Assembly (NCBI RefSeq): GCF_021018805.1
Contig: NC_086249.1
Coordinates: 78,394,472-78,458,471 of the forward strand
DNA length: 64,000 nt
Direction: 5' to 3'
Source: Prinia subflava
Lineage: Eukaryota; Chordata; Aves; Passeriformes; Cisticolidae
Position numbers and translations under genes: made by a program
Part shown: positions 48,625-61,440 of the stretch, piece after piece
Numbering within the stretch: the first letter of the stretch is position 1
How the letters are laid out: each line of letters begins with the position of its first letter
The notes under the pieces: model-generated
Told to the model about the DNA's origin: nothing
Databases searched by the model: none
Seen by the model: only the letters and a program-made list of their open reading frames with translations

Positions 48625-49215
48625 AAATTTAGAGATGGAGAGAAGCTCAAGGGGTTATCTAGTTCACCTTAAAGTTTTCCTTGGGTGTTCCTAACTTGTG
48701 TTTTCCTAGCTTGACTTAAAAACCTCTTAAGGGAGCCAAGCTTTCCTTGGACATTCCTAATTTGTGTTTTTCTAGCTTGACTTAAAAACCTCTAAATGAG
48801 GGATTAATGAAACTTCATGGGCGGCCTTCTCTAGGACTTTATCACAGTAACAAGCTTTTTGCTACTATCTAGACTGATTTTTTAAAAAATTAAGCCTTTT
48901 TGCTCTACTTTTTTTTCCCACAATAAGGGAGAAAGTATCTTTATAACCATCTTTTATATGGTAGAGTATGGCTGTCATGTTCTGCCTCAGTCTCTTTTTT
49001 TTTTTTCTAAACTAAATTAATTCTCTCAACCTTTTCTCACAGGTCATGTCTTCTAAACCTTATCTCATTTTTCATGCTCTCCTCTGGGTTTTTCCCATTT
49101 ATCTTTCTTAAAGTGTGATGTTCAAAAGCAGACACAGAACTCCAGCCTCACCAGGGTAGGCTGGACAGAATTGTGTTCTGTATTTTATGTGTGACAACCC
49201 TGCTAATCCCCCACA
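48625..49215 (-). mobile_element. Older CR1-family remnant, minus strand
   Basis: It starts with a diverged 3'-end motif (GAGATGGAGAGAAGCTCAAG, then TTATCTAGTTCACC). It continues through TCTCTCAACCTTTTCTCACA, GGTCATGTCTTCTAAACC, CTCTCCTCTGGGT and CAGAACTCCAGCCTCACCAG, the order expected for the reverse complement of a CR1 3' region. Divergence is much higher than in the 43.3-kb copy, so this insertion is older. Confidence 0.75.
48671..48798. repeat. 66-bp tandem duplication inside the old CR1
   Basis: The segment with TTTCCTTGG, GTTCCTAACTTGTGTTTT and CTAGCTTGACTTAAAAACCT is repeated 66 bases later with several differences. The duplication happened after insertion of the element or within a subfamily progenitor. 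Confidence 0.85.
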
Positions 49216-52200
49216 AAATAAGAATACTTGGGGTAAGAAAACTGTGTTATCAATTTACATTTAATTTTCAACTCACTATGAGCCCCACATTTCTGTCCTA
49301 CTTCTGCATGGGCAGTCATTCCTCCCTTTATAAGTGCACATAAAATTTTAGATTAAAAAGAAAAAAGTGTTTCCAAATCTCCAGACTTCAACTGATTTCA
49401 GAAATGAGTGGGCAGACATCCCTACAGGGTGCAAAATTTGCAAGTTTTCATTAAAAAAAGTTTTTCACTTTTCAGTAAGAAGAAGAAGGGACCAAAGATC
49501 AAAAGACAAATTCCACTTACTACAACCTATTTTTCATCATGTAAAACTTTCCAGCATGCTAAATCACTTTCAGACTTATAATTAGTTCTGGAAAGAAAAG
49601 ATGGGACAGAATGGGATCATTTGACCACCTTAGGGAAAACAAGTTTAAAGTGTTGCTGTGTGCATCCATTAAGAGACAAAAATGGTGTCTTCCACTTCAT
49701 ACTGTTTTTCATTTTTTTGGATATGGATCAAAATAGCAGCATGCTATTCCAGAGCTCATCTGGACAGGCAACTGGAGGATAAGAGCATTGGCTGGTAACA
49801 GAGGCAATGAACATAATAATAAAAAATTAGGCAAAAAAGGACAACAATAGGAGGTAGTAATGGGAAAGACAATATTCTAGACCATCCACTTTCATTCAAA
49901 AAAATCACTGAGGTCTGAATATGGAGTGAAATTTCCAGACATGCCCTTATTTTTCAGAATTCTGCATGTTTAACTATTGAAGAACTCTCTTAAGGTTCAT
50001 TAGATATCCTATGTGCACCAAAGTCAATGACATTTTTTCAACTGACTTGAGGAGAGATAAGATTTTTTCTTGCCAATCCACAGCCTTGAGGCAGCACAAG
50101 GTTTTTTCAATTACAGGAACTTTACTAGAATTATAATGGTCACTGCCTTTCCATTATGCTGATAGTCTCCTAAACCCTGTGAAACCTTCTCTCTTCCCAT
50201 TCTTTCTATCTCCTATCTTCTTCCTCTCAGCATCCTTCCTCCTTCCAACAGCTGCCTCCTCAAAATGAAGAGGAAAGGTCAGATAGCTTTTGAAAACAAA
50301 AGAAAAACAAAAGGCAAGAGGGGAAGGGAGCTAAGGTAATTGTTTTCCTGCATTAACACCACACCCTTAATGTGTAGCATGTAATAAATAAGTGGATGTT
50401 TGGGCTTTGATTTTGAAGCCCCTATCCTCTGAGATATCTAGATGAACTTAAATCAACAAAAGATTTCTTTGAAAGAGCAGAATTCTTCTGTCCCAAGATG
50501 AAGGAATGAAAAATCGGGCAGGGACTTCTAAGAAGGAGTAATTTTGTACTGGCATTTCACAGTTATATTGTGGCTCATTTTTCCAACAGCTGAATACTAT
50601 GAATTTCTCTCAAGCTGTAGATTTAGCTTGCTTATTTCAAATGCAGAGAACAGAGCTGAAGTGCAGGAGTAAGGGCCTTTGCAGGCTTGACTGGTGCAGA
50701 ACTGGGAAGAGTGGTGGGAAGCACAACACAGATCTGTTGTCTCTGAGTTTCCTCCGTGTTTTTAACCAGAGGGACCAGTCTCATGCCAGTGCTCCAAAGC
50801 TACTTCCACTGCCAGAATTAGCAGGTAGGCTGCCTCTTCTCCTGAATAGTCTGCAGCACTAGAAGCTATTAAAAGAAATATGGAAATTAGCAGTTAAAGT
50901 CAATGAAGTTGATAGCTCGTACTTACCAAGTTGGTGCCTCAGTGATCAGCTCTAACAAGGAAAAGCTGTAGTCAACTCCTTATCAACAGCTTCAGACTTG
51001 GCAGAGCTGGATTTTGAAGTGAAACCAAAAATCATGAGAAAAGTGACACATAGTTTAGTGTGACTTTACTTGTACTTTAACCTGAATAAGGCTGAAAATA
51101 AGTTGATGATTCATTCATATTGTGGTCCTCTTACTTCTTTCCTAAAGATGCTTTTTCAGTATAAAACACTGACAGGTTAGAGCCTAATACCAAGCTGCAT
51201 TTAAAAATTGTTTCCTTGTATGTGTGTTTGTGCATGAAGGTTCACATGAATTTATTGTCATTCCATCATTCACAGTGACAGGCATTGTAACTTGCTGTCA
51301 TGCCATGGCACCTTACAATGATGTGAACTTTAATTTTTTATTAAGAGAGTAAGTTACAGTCAGTTAAAGATAAATGCCTTAGTTTAGTCAGAAATGGAAT
51401 AAGGAGTGCCATGCCTGCAGTACTAACAGGTTAGCAGGGTTGATAACAGCCTTTTGGGGTAATTCTCCATTGCCACTGATAGAGTTTCACTGGTATAACT
51501 GCTCTTGCCCTCCTATTACTTTATCTAAAGCTAAGTGATATTGAGGCTATTAAGAACCAAGAAAAAAAAATGTTCATTATAAAGCAGGAATTCAACCCAG
51601 ATTAATGCAGAAGTTTCAGATTTAGATATCTAGGTCTGCTCTAGTCATATGCATATATCTTTTATAATGTCTTTCTGAATAACTATTGAAGAGTAATGCA
51701 TTATACTTACAAAGATGCATAAGAATTTTAGTATAGAATGAATTGAGTGCATTGCACACTGGAAATATTTATTTTTCTTTGTTCAGTATAAAAGGGAACC
51801 TAGGTTGAACCAATTCAGGCTTAAATATCTAACTTTCAGAAAGCTAAGTAGATGAGTGCATTTTTACGTGTCTAATAGAAGAATGCTCAGTTTTTCACCT
51901 TTTTTTTTCTCCATGCCTCGAGATCTAGGATTCATAGCCCTTTACATTTAAATGTTACTAAGCAGATGATCTAGGGTGGAAAACAGATCCTTAGAACCCA
52001 GATACACTCTAAAGGAAAATGTTTTTGTACACAAGAAATTTATTCACTCAATTTTTTTTGCAGCCCAACTTATTTTTCTTTTTTCTTCCCTGTTTAAAAG
52101 CATCTTGGCCTCTCTAAATCCATTGTTCTTTACATTAGAAATTCATTAGGAATAGGGCATGTAGCTATTTCTTTACAAATGGTCCTCATAAAAAATTCTA

Positions 52201-55200
52201 AAAACCCCACGTTCCTAACTGAAATGCAAACTCAGCATTACTTAGGACAACAGCACCAGCAGTAAATGCAAGCATGTGAAGCAGGGAAAGAAAAAAAAAA
52301 AAAAAAAAACCAAAAAACAAACCCAAACTGACTGAAAAACCAACTCCCTTTGCTATAAATCAACCTCAGATTCAATATGAATCATCAAATTTAATATTGC
52401 CATGATCAGTATTCATGGAAAATAAATGATGCCAAATATGCTTTAAGAAAAAAGAAATCTGTTTAAATGGTATTAATGGTAAGGCATACTACAGCAAGGT
52501 GAACAACACTGATAATATTAAATTAACCCAAGAGGCTCCCTAATCAGGATCCCTATGCAGAAATCTGCTTGCCAACTGTCGTTCTTTTTCCCATTGGTTT
52601 AGTTAAGGGTTGAAGTTCTTCTTGAAGTTTCTTTTTTAATCATTAGATCCCGACCTTACAGTTTTCTCTGACTACTTTCCTTCAGGCTGTCTTTGCTCCT
52701 GTCAATTTAGGATTTCCAGGGAATTATTCTTCTTTGAAATGCATATTCCAGGCTTGAAATACTGGCATATGTACACTGTAGAGTAATTGTGGAGGCCAAA
52801 TGTTTAATTACACATGACAGCTGGAGCTGTAGGAGTCCGAGGCATGCTTGAAAACAACTTATGCCCTATGCAGTCTTAACGAAAAGGAACAAAATAATAT
52901 ATATTTAGGTTTTGTGCCACATGGTAGCCGCTGTTCTCTCTCTTTTCACAACTGAGGGTGGTTTGCAAGAAGTTCAGCTGCTTTCACTTCTGTGTACCGT
53001 CTCTCTGAATATATACTTTTTTTTTCTCCTTCATACAGTCTAGGCACAAACTTTTAGACCATGCGATTCTACAAGAAATGTTTGGAATTTTTGTTTCTTT
53101 TTTTCCTGGGTGACAGAAAAATGGTTTTCAGGAGGTTTTCTAATGCTGTGTTCTTGATACAATTTCACAAAACCACATTAGTAGAAATGCCAGAATCAAT
53201 TATAATTTTAATTAAAAGAGATATAAACAACATTTGTCTTTTGCCCTTAATACATGTGATTTACTGAGAAATTAAGCAAAAGAAATAACCTGATTTCTAA
53301 GGCTTCAGAAAATATATATTTCAACCAGGATAAATATTTTTCCACAGTTATAGACAGATAGATTTAAAGACACATGGAAATCTTTATTTAATTTTGCTGT
53401 CAGAAATTTTCTGTTCTTAGTAAAACAGAAGTTAAATATTATTTTTTATTACCAATATATCTGTTCTCAATGTCCAGCTCTTCATTTGACATAAATTGAT
53501 CTAGTTCTAGTGAAAAAATGCCTGTGTTGGTTTAAGGCAGTTGGGACATCTGACTTAATATTTGACACACCTTTTTATATATATATACACATTTTAAATT
53601 ATTATTACATTCAATTGTTATTGTAATTACCGGGGAAAAGTCGCTAAAATTTGATTTTGAAATTTTGGGAAATAATATTTTCTTTGTGCATTGTGACATA
53701 AGCACATCTACATTAAATTATGACATATTATGAAAGGGATATCCTTTTTATTTATTTATTTTCTTATTCTATCCCTCCTTTATAGAGGACTGAGGTAAGA
53801 TTTAATTTAGTGGTACTGCTGTTAGTGTTTGATGGCAAAATAGCATTTTTATCTCCATGGAATGTATCACCAGTGGCCAGTTGAAAAAGATACTTCACTC
53901 CTTGCAAGGAGGAGTTAATGAATATCTATAGCACTTAGATGCACAAACAGGCAAACAAAGAACATTACTATATTTTCCCAATGTCCTTTATGTAAGAAGA
54001 GTAATGAGATTGAATTGAGAAATTAACTTTATAGGAATATTGTTCAGTGGTGTTTAGAATGAACTGCTCTCTATGGTAGGTTAAAATGAACAATGTTGTA
54101 ACTGAGGAAGTTAAAATGACACTCCCACCAGCAAACGATTGAGCACTTGACTTCATTGCCATGAAGTAGCAAGGTAACCAAACCTGTCTTAAAAATGTGA
54201 AGTGGAATTTCAGCTTTAAACAACATTGTATTTCTTGAAAAAAGGATTTCTCCGAGATGAGCTTGCTTGCTTAAAAGGTGAACTATTATGCATCACATAA
54301 ATTGTTTTGTGTTTTTTAAATTGTTTTTTTTTTTCTTTGCAGTTCTGGTGCCCTTATTCTGAGAATCTGAAACAGAAATTTTGTCAAATTGTGCTAAAAT
54401 TATTTCAAGTTTTCATGGTCTTTCATTACCTCTGAGAAAATTAGAAATACAGCCAACTTACAGTGTCACTCTCTACTTGAAAGCCCCAATATATAAAAAT
54501 CGGACTGTAAAGCCTAAAAGTCAGGTGTGGGAGGGAGACAGGGAAGGATACTATGACAAGCCAGAAAAATCATATTGCTAAAATGGCTGCTCCCAAGCCT
54601 CTGCAAATGCAGGCACAGAGACATCCATCAGTCAGTAATTTACATTTAGTAGGCAAAGCCATGGTGAGGCTCACCTGTACCTGCAGATCAGGAGACCTGC
54701 ACAGGTGAATAGTCACACTTGCTTACAGTTGTAAATAACACAGCTTTTATGGTTTGCAAAATTCCTCAGTAAGCTGAGGTGCATCAAAAGGCACCAAAAT
54801 ACACCTCAGAATGTAACTGTGATGACTGATCTCTTAACATTCTATACAAGAAACACGGAAGATGAGTGATCTTATTTTTTCTCCTTTCTGCACCATTTCT
54901 GTAAGTAAAGCTTCCACTACTTATGCTTCAGAAACACCCATTTTACTAAGACTGCCCTTGTCCTACTTGCTGCAGTGTGACTATTTTATTTTGCTTATGT
55001 AGGAGGCTGAGTTACTTGTTGGAGCTGTGTCTTGTAGCTGAAAGATTTCAGTCAAGATCAAACAACAGTTTTTGGCATTTTCAGCCTGACATATTAATAC
55101 AGTAAGCTCACATAATACAGAATGCATGGTGTCAGACCAGAGAGTCTTTTCTCTCCTCAAGAAACTTGAAGATGAAGCTAATTAGTTACAAATAAAAGTA

Positions 55201-58200
55201 ATAGTTTTTAGCTAGCTTTTTGTGCTCTTTTAAGTTTTCACTTAATGAAGAATAACATCAAGACAGAAGTTGTACAGTACAGAGAAAAATATTCACAACT
55301 GAAAACAAGGGAGATGGGAGATACTACTTTCAAAGTTTAATAGAGGAAAAAATGCTTATATTGTTAATGTTGAGAAGGGAAGGAAGGACATAGCTGTGAT
55401 TGATGAACAGATTTGTATCAATTGGACTGATTTTCAATAGATATTTATTTTACTGCAGTCTTCTAGACTTCATGAATAACACTTATTTCTTTGTAATACT
55501 CTTTTTCCACTTTTGTAGATAATTTGAATGCTATTCTAAGTTTATTTTAAGAATCAAGAGCCATTTACAGATGTAAACAAAGCTCCTTGGGAAATACATG
55601 ACAACATAAAGACACTGTGAAATGTTTTACTTCTAATATGTAACATTATCTGGAGTTTGGGAGCGAGCAGCTCTAGACTGGCTTTTAATTCAAACCAGGC
55701 ATAAGAGCACATGTGTTGACCTATGGGCTTTGCCAGGACCAAATAAGAACAGAGGAAGTGATGACTAGAAAGTGAGCTCAAACACCTGTACAGGTCACTG
55801 TTGGTCCATCATGCTTAACTAATTTTTCCCTGCCCTCTGACCTAGTTTTCCACAGTGCCATTGAGATTTATATCTTTCATCCTGAAAACCCTACAGCTGC
55901 TTGCAATTAATGAAACAAGCCTTTACTTTCTTATCTGATGAACTGGAGGAACAATTGTTTTATTATTGTATTGACAAATTATCCTATTAACGAGTGGCTA
56001 CTGTGAAAATCAATTAAAATCTCAGCTGAAATACTTGAATATCACTAGAGAAGATACAAGGGGGAATTAACTACTGAGTCCATTAACTTTTATACTGTAC
56101 TGTTCATAAATTAGGTGTGACCAGCAGAAAATCTGTGATTTGTTTGATAATTAGATACACAAAACTATTGGATGAAATATAGTGTGGCATGATATGGATT
56201 TAATTTTTTTATTTTATAGGGGCTATGCTTATGCAAGTAACTTGTAATGTGTTTGAGATAAATTTCACTAGTTTTTTGTTCTTTCACTTTCTTGCAGATA
56301 TTTTCATGCATTTTGGATGGAAATGACAGCCTCTCATCCTTCAGACTCCGTGAAAAAGCAGGAGTGGTATCTTGCATAGCCAGGATAGTCTGCCTGAGTG
56401 TATACTAAACTGGGATGAGCTTGTTACAGACTTCCTGCATGAACTGGGCTTAAACAACCCTGCCTTTTTCAGAGATGTAAATTTTATTTTAAAAGGAGAG
56501 CTGGAAGATCAGACTGATTACTGAAATAAGCTCATGTGACCATGTGATACTTGTCTTAAAGGGTAAAAAAATCTGACCTGCAGGCTTGTTTAGTTATTAA
56601 CAAAAGAACTTGCCATTGTATTAGAGTTACTTAAAATATTTTGCAGACAGCAACACGAGTGTCTTTTGATGCAAGCTGGGAGTTGCATTTATACCCAGGG
56701 AAAAAGATCCAAAATCTTTTATTTTAAGAAGTAATACCTTTTTGAAGCTCTCTCGGTTGATAATCACTTGTACAATGTCTTGGGATTTAATTCTGCCCTC
56801 TTGACACCCCCTCACAAAGTATAGTTTAAGAAAAAGTAAGTAAAATTTTATGTACTGTATAAAGTATACATTATACTTCAAATAATCTTAAACTGCACCT
56901 TAAACTGTGCTTTGGGGAAACATAATCAGAAAAGGCAGCACCAGAGAATGAGAGACTTCTAAGGTAAATCTATACTTTTCTCAAGTATATACTTAATGGA
57001 GTTAAATAAGTGAAATATTTGGAAAAAAAAGGTTTTACTTTGTCACTGATCTACTGCACTTGAAGGTAGTGCAAGAAGGCATATATTTGGGTTATTTGGG
57101 GGAAAGAGAGAGTGGGAGAGAGGTATGAAAATCTCCTCAGGGAAATTTGGATAGCTGAGTTGTTTTTAAAGCTTGTCTCTCTTGGAGGGTAGCACGGGTA
57201 GCAGAAGCTGGGATTTGCTACTCTATATGGAGTGAAAGAGAGAGTTAGATACACATATATATATTTATATGCATGTATACGTATACACACACATGTACAC
57301 ACATTTTTCTGTACATATAAACCACACATGCAGTGGTCTAAAGAAACATACTGAATAAATTTTGTCCCGTTCTCCTATCTCAATTAAACAACAAAGACTG
57401 TTTCCTTATGAAAAAAAGGAACAAAGCAGTCCTGGCACTGGAATATCAGAAAATGAAAATGTTGAGAGACTGAAAACAGAAAGAGGAAATTAGAGCTATC
57501 GTGCACTAGTGAATCATTATAAGTCTCTCAGCTGCTCTTTGGCAATGCTTGCTGCTGGGAACTCTACATGAACATGTCTCATTCACCACCAACAGCTTAT
57601 GGGGGCTAACACTACAAAGAAAGCAAGGGAGATGGGTGGGTGGAAAAAATCTGCTTGCTGACAATGCTCACTGTATGAATGACAAACTTCACCTAGAAGT
57701 GACAGTAGTCCGTAATGTCACAGGGCCATGCAGTATGGATAGCTGAAAAGTATTTGATACTCAGATGTCTGCTATTCACAGGATATTGTACTGTAAAATG
57801 GTTTTAGACCTTTTATGTACTACAGCTCTTCTTATCATCACTCTGTAAGTGTGATTACAACCAGAAGCTCCAATTAAACCCAAATGCCACTGTGCTAGGT
57901 GATATCAAAATGAACATAAATCCTTTTTTTGAAGGTCTTGGAAAATTCTGTGGAGCAGATAATATTTCTTTTAGGTTAATGTGCGTAATTCAAAAAAAAA
58001 AGCCAAAGTCTTCCCTTTTTTTATTGAATGCTTTTCCTAAGAAGACTGTTATTTGAAAACTCATATATAAAATCTGTGCTAGATTGTAGTGATCTTTTCG
58101 AGCAAATGTAATCTGCAATGGCGTGGAAAATTGGCACAATAATGTGTCCTGAAAATGAAGGAATGAAAGACACTTCTGAAGCTAATACAGAGTAAGAAAC

Positions 58201-58754
58201 ATTTGAGCCTAGAGAACAACATGGACAGAAAGTCAGCTGACGTAAATCATGGTAGCTGCAGTCAGTTGCAATAATCCTCTGCATAAGGTCCTTCAGTTTG
58301 ATCTCAGGAGCTTAGTAAAATCTCCTGACCAAACTAATGCAGTGCAGCTACTATTAAATATACATATTTCACTGTGGTGGTGAGCCATACAGATTTATAA
58401 AGAGCTGGTGTTCTTTTATAATGTATAGAGAAATATTGTCTTGTTGCAGAGGATTTGTACGTTTGCATAAACCTGGTATGAACCTATGGACATTGTTTCT
58501 GTAGTTGATCAAGTGCTTGCCTCCCAGCACCATTTGCTTTTTTTTTTTCAATGTACTTTTTAAGAATTTGTGAGAAGGTGGAACTTCTTTTTCACAGAGT
58601 GAAGTGGAAGCTGTACACATCTTTTTCTGCAAGGTTGTTGTTACCATTGACTGGTAGTAGTAATAAAGAAGAGTTGAAATTGTAGTGAGCAGTTTTGTTT
58701 ACTATCGACATGTCTGAAGTCATTTGGAATACGCACAAGCCCCCCAGTAAAAAT
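49216..58754. other. AT-rich non-coding DNA
   Basis: No confident gene or transposon. It includes an A19 run at 52291-52309 and an AT/CA-rich dinucleotide patch at 57245-57310. One acceptor/donor pair on the plus strand at 50770-50824 is discussed in the findings. Confidence 0.45.
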
Positions 58755-59781
58755 TGACTGGATGGTTACACTCAGAGTTGCAGTAAACAGCTCGATGTCC
58801 AAGTGGATGCCAGTGATGAATCACATTCCTCAGGGGTCAGTATTGGACCCACCACGGTTTAACACCTTTGTCAGCAGCATGGACATGGGAGAGAGCGCTC
58901 CTTCAGCAAACTGGCCAACAATATCAAACTGTGTGGTGCTGTTTGTCATGCTGGAGGGAAGGGATGCCATACAGATATGGGGTGGGCCTCTATAAACCTC
59001 ATGAAGTTCAACAAGGCCAAGTGCAAAGTCCTGCACTTGGGCTGGGGCAATCCCAAACAAAATACAGGCTGGGTGAAGAATGGATTGAGAGCAGCCCTGA
59101 GGAGAAGCTTGGGAGTGGTTGTTGATAGGAAGCTTGACCAAGGCCCAGCAGTGTGAAGTCCAGAAAGCCAACTGTGTCCTGGGCTGTATCCAAAACAGCG
59201 TGGCCAGAAGGGCAAGGGAGGTGATATCATCCCTCTACTCTGCTCTCATGAGACCCCACCTGGAATTCTGTGTCCAGCTCAGGGGTTTCCAAACAAGAAA
59301 AATGTGGGTCTGCTCCAGCAGGTCCAGAGGGGGATCGCCAAGATGATGAGATGGCTGGAGCATCTCTACCATGAAGACCAGTGGAGAAACCTAGGGTTGT
59401 TCATTCTGGAGAACAGAAGACTCTGGAGAGATCACACAGCATCATTTCAATGCCTAAAGGGGGCCTACAGGAAAGCTGCAGAGTAGCTTCAAAAGAACAT
59501 ATAATGATAGGGCATGGGGTAATGGCTTTAAACTGCAAAATTCTAGATTTGGATTAGTTATAAGGAAGAAATTCTTTACTATAAGGATGGTGAAACACTG
59601 GAACAGGCTGTCCAGACAAGTTGCGGTTGTTCCACCACTGAGTGTTCAAGCTAAGATGGATAGGGCTTGGAGCAGCCAGATCCAGTGAAAAGTGTCTCAT
59701 GTCCATGGCAGGTGGTTTGGAATGAGATGGTTTTTAAGATCAGTTCCAACCCAAACCATGCTACAATTCTGTGGTTCTATG
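58755..59781 (+). mobile_element. CR1 LINE, 5'-truncated with reverse-transcriptase remnant, plus strand
   Basis: About 1 kb. The first part still encodes a recognisable piece of the CR1 reverse transcriptase: in the frame from 58762, HIPQGSVLDPPRFNTF matches the family's PQGSVL motif region. It is followed by AAGTTCAACAAGGCCAAGTG, TGCACTTGGGCTGGGGCAA, AACAGCGTGGCCAGAAGGGC, CTCATGAGACCCCACCTGGA, GAAACACTGGAACAGGCTGT and AGTTCCAACCCAAACCATGC, ending at a GGTTCTATG repeat remnant. Frameshifts and stops break the frame into short pieces, so it is dead. Overlapping open frames (58830-59230 minus, 58868-59486 plus) are shadows or fragments. Confidence 0.92.
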
Positions 59782-61275
59782 CTTTCCAGGTCTCAAGGTT
59801 CCTCCACTGTGCGCATAAGCAGATGGACTAGAAGTCTGTCATTCATTGTTTTGCACAAGCTACTTAATGCTTATCATTCTCCTTTCTCTGTTTCCAAAAG
59901 GTATCACCCCCAGTCAGAGTCCAAAAAAATATTTGGAAACCTAATAGTTCCTAAACACACAATTTACTCAAAAGGATGACTTGCAAATCCCTCCTAGATG
60001 TTAGTGGAGGATGCAATCCTGTGATTGTAGCTCCAATACTCTGTGATTGTAACTGCAGAGAGATTTTTGCATCAGCTTTACACTGAAAAATACTGGTACA
60101 GAGGTACACTCGTGGATGCAACTAGGAAGTAATTAGTGTCCTTGCACTTTCTGAAAGCATGTGCAAATACATCAAGAGAAATTAAAATTAACCATCAAAA
60201 AGAAAATCAAGACAAATACTAAAAGCACTGGAAAATGAATTTGTACCTTTAATGAAACATTTTTGCAGGCTTCCTCAGTTGAGGTTTATTATTTATTAGT
60301 TTCTCTTTTGAGCCCAGTGTATGCATGAAGAATCACCCTATGCCTGTATATTGGTCTCTAGATGTATTGCAAGTCAGATGACTTTGACCAATACCTAGAT
60401 CCAACTACAAGTTGTGGCTCAGGTCAGTGGAGAGAAAAGAGACTTAGAAGTCTTGTGGTGGCACGTGCAGATACAAATTCTTTTTGCCATAAAAGAGTAA
60501 CAAGGAACAGCATAAATGCTTCTGTCCTTGCACTGTGTCTCTTTGCCATGTGGAAATGACTGCTGGCTAAATCTGTTTGAGCCATGTTGTCTCCAGAAAT
60601 ACACATTCATGCTACCAAACTTTTAGGCCTTGTGTTTGACTGGTTTTCCTGGGTATTTCTTCTTTTTTTTCCCCTACTGACTCTCTTTTTAATCACTTTG
60701 ATAGTATTTTTATAGCATGGATGTGTCTGTGTTTGCTGACCTTTTACTGCATCAATCATTTTATATACACAATTGTGAATTACATATGGCATTGTACAAT
60801 GCATATTTAATTTTCCTGTAGGCACCATCAGCACCATAAGTGAAATTTACATTTCACAGCTGAAATTGCCATTCCCTTCATACAACCAATCTGATAAAAT
60901 ATCAGAAGAACAATTATATACTTTGTCCACAGAAAGAAATTCTGTGCATTTTCTAAAACTTTGGATAATGATGAGTTTAGGAATACATAAGCAGTAAAAC
61001 TCACATATTGTTCCATAATGTTTCACTCTGTAACTCCAGAAAATTAAGTGTAATAACAAAAATGGGCAAATTTTTGGAATTCCTTTGGGTTGTGATGGTG
61101 CTATAGTTAAACCCACTGCCCCTTTGATGGGAACTCCCTATGTGGCTCAACCCAGCCCACACCTCTTTGATTTCTGTATTTGGAATTTTTCAGATAATAT
61201 CATCTGGCATCCATACTACTTTAGCACACCGAAGAGTTTCACTGTTATCTTATTCAATCAGTCAGTCTGTCATGC
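59782..61275. other. Non-coding DNA
   Basis: No gene or repeat recognised; open frames are short and overlap on both strands. Confidence 0.5.
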
Positions 61276-61440
61276 TTTACATTTATATAACACCTTTGTC
61301 CAGCAAAGGCAACTGCTTTGCAAGCTTTAATTAAGTTAGCTATCTACTATCCCAGGGAAGCAGGGAAATATGATCTCTTTTTTGTACAGAGGAGGAAACT
61401 GAGAGAAATTGTGGGTGGGAGTCATCTTGCCTAACTTTAA
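61276..61440 (+). repeat. Ancient MIR-like amniote SINE remnant
   Basis: The series ACATTTATATAACACCTTTG, CAACTGCTTTGCAAGCTTTA, ATTAAGTTAGC, then TACAGAGGAGGAAACTGAGA follows the layout of an old amniote interspersed repeat with a MIR-type core (consensus-like GATGGGGAAACTGAG box, from memory). It is highly diverged. A later stretch near 61650-61680 (TGACTTGTCCAAAGTCAGTG) resembles the following box of the same repeat and may be its displaced continuation. Confidence 0.5.

Noticed and set aside
58830..59230. Minus-strand open frames of 113 and 94 codons
   Set aside because: They are antisense shadows of a plus-strand CR1 copy.
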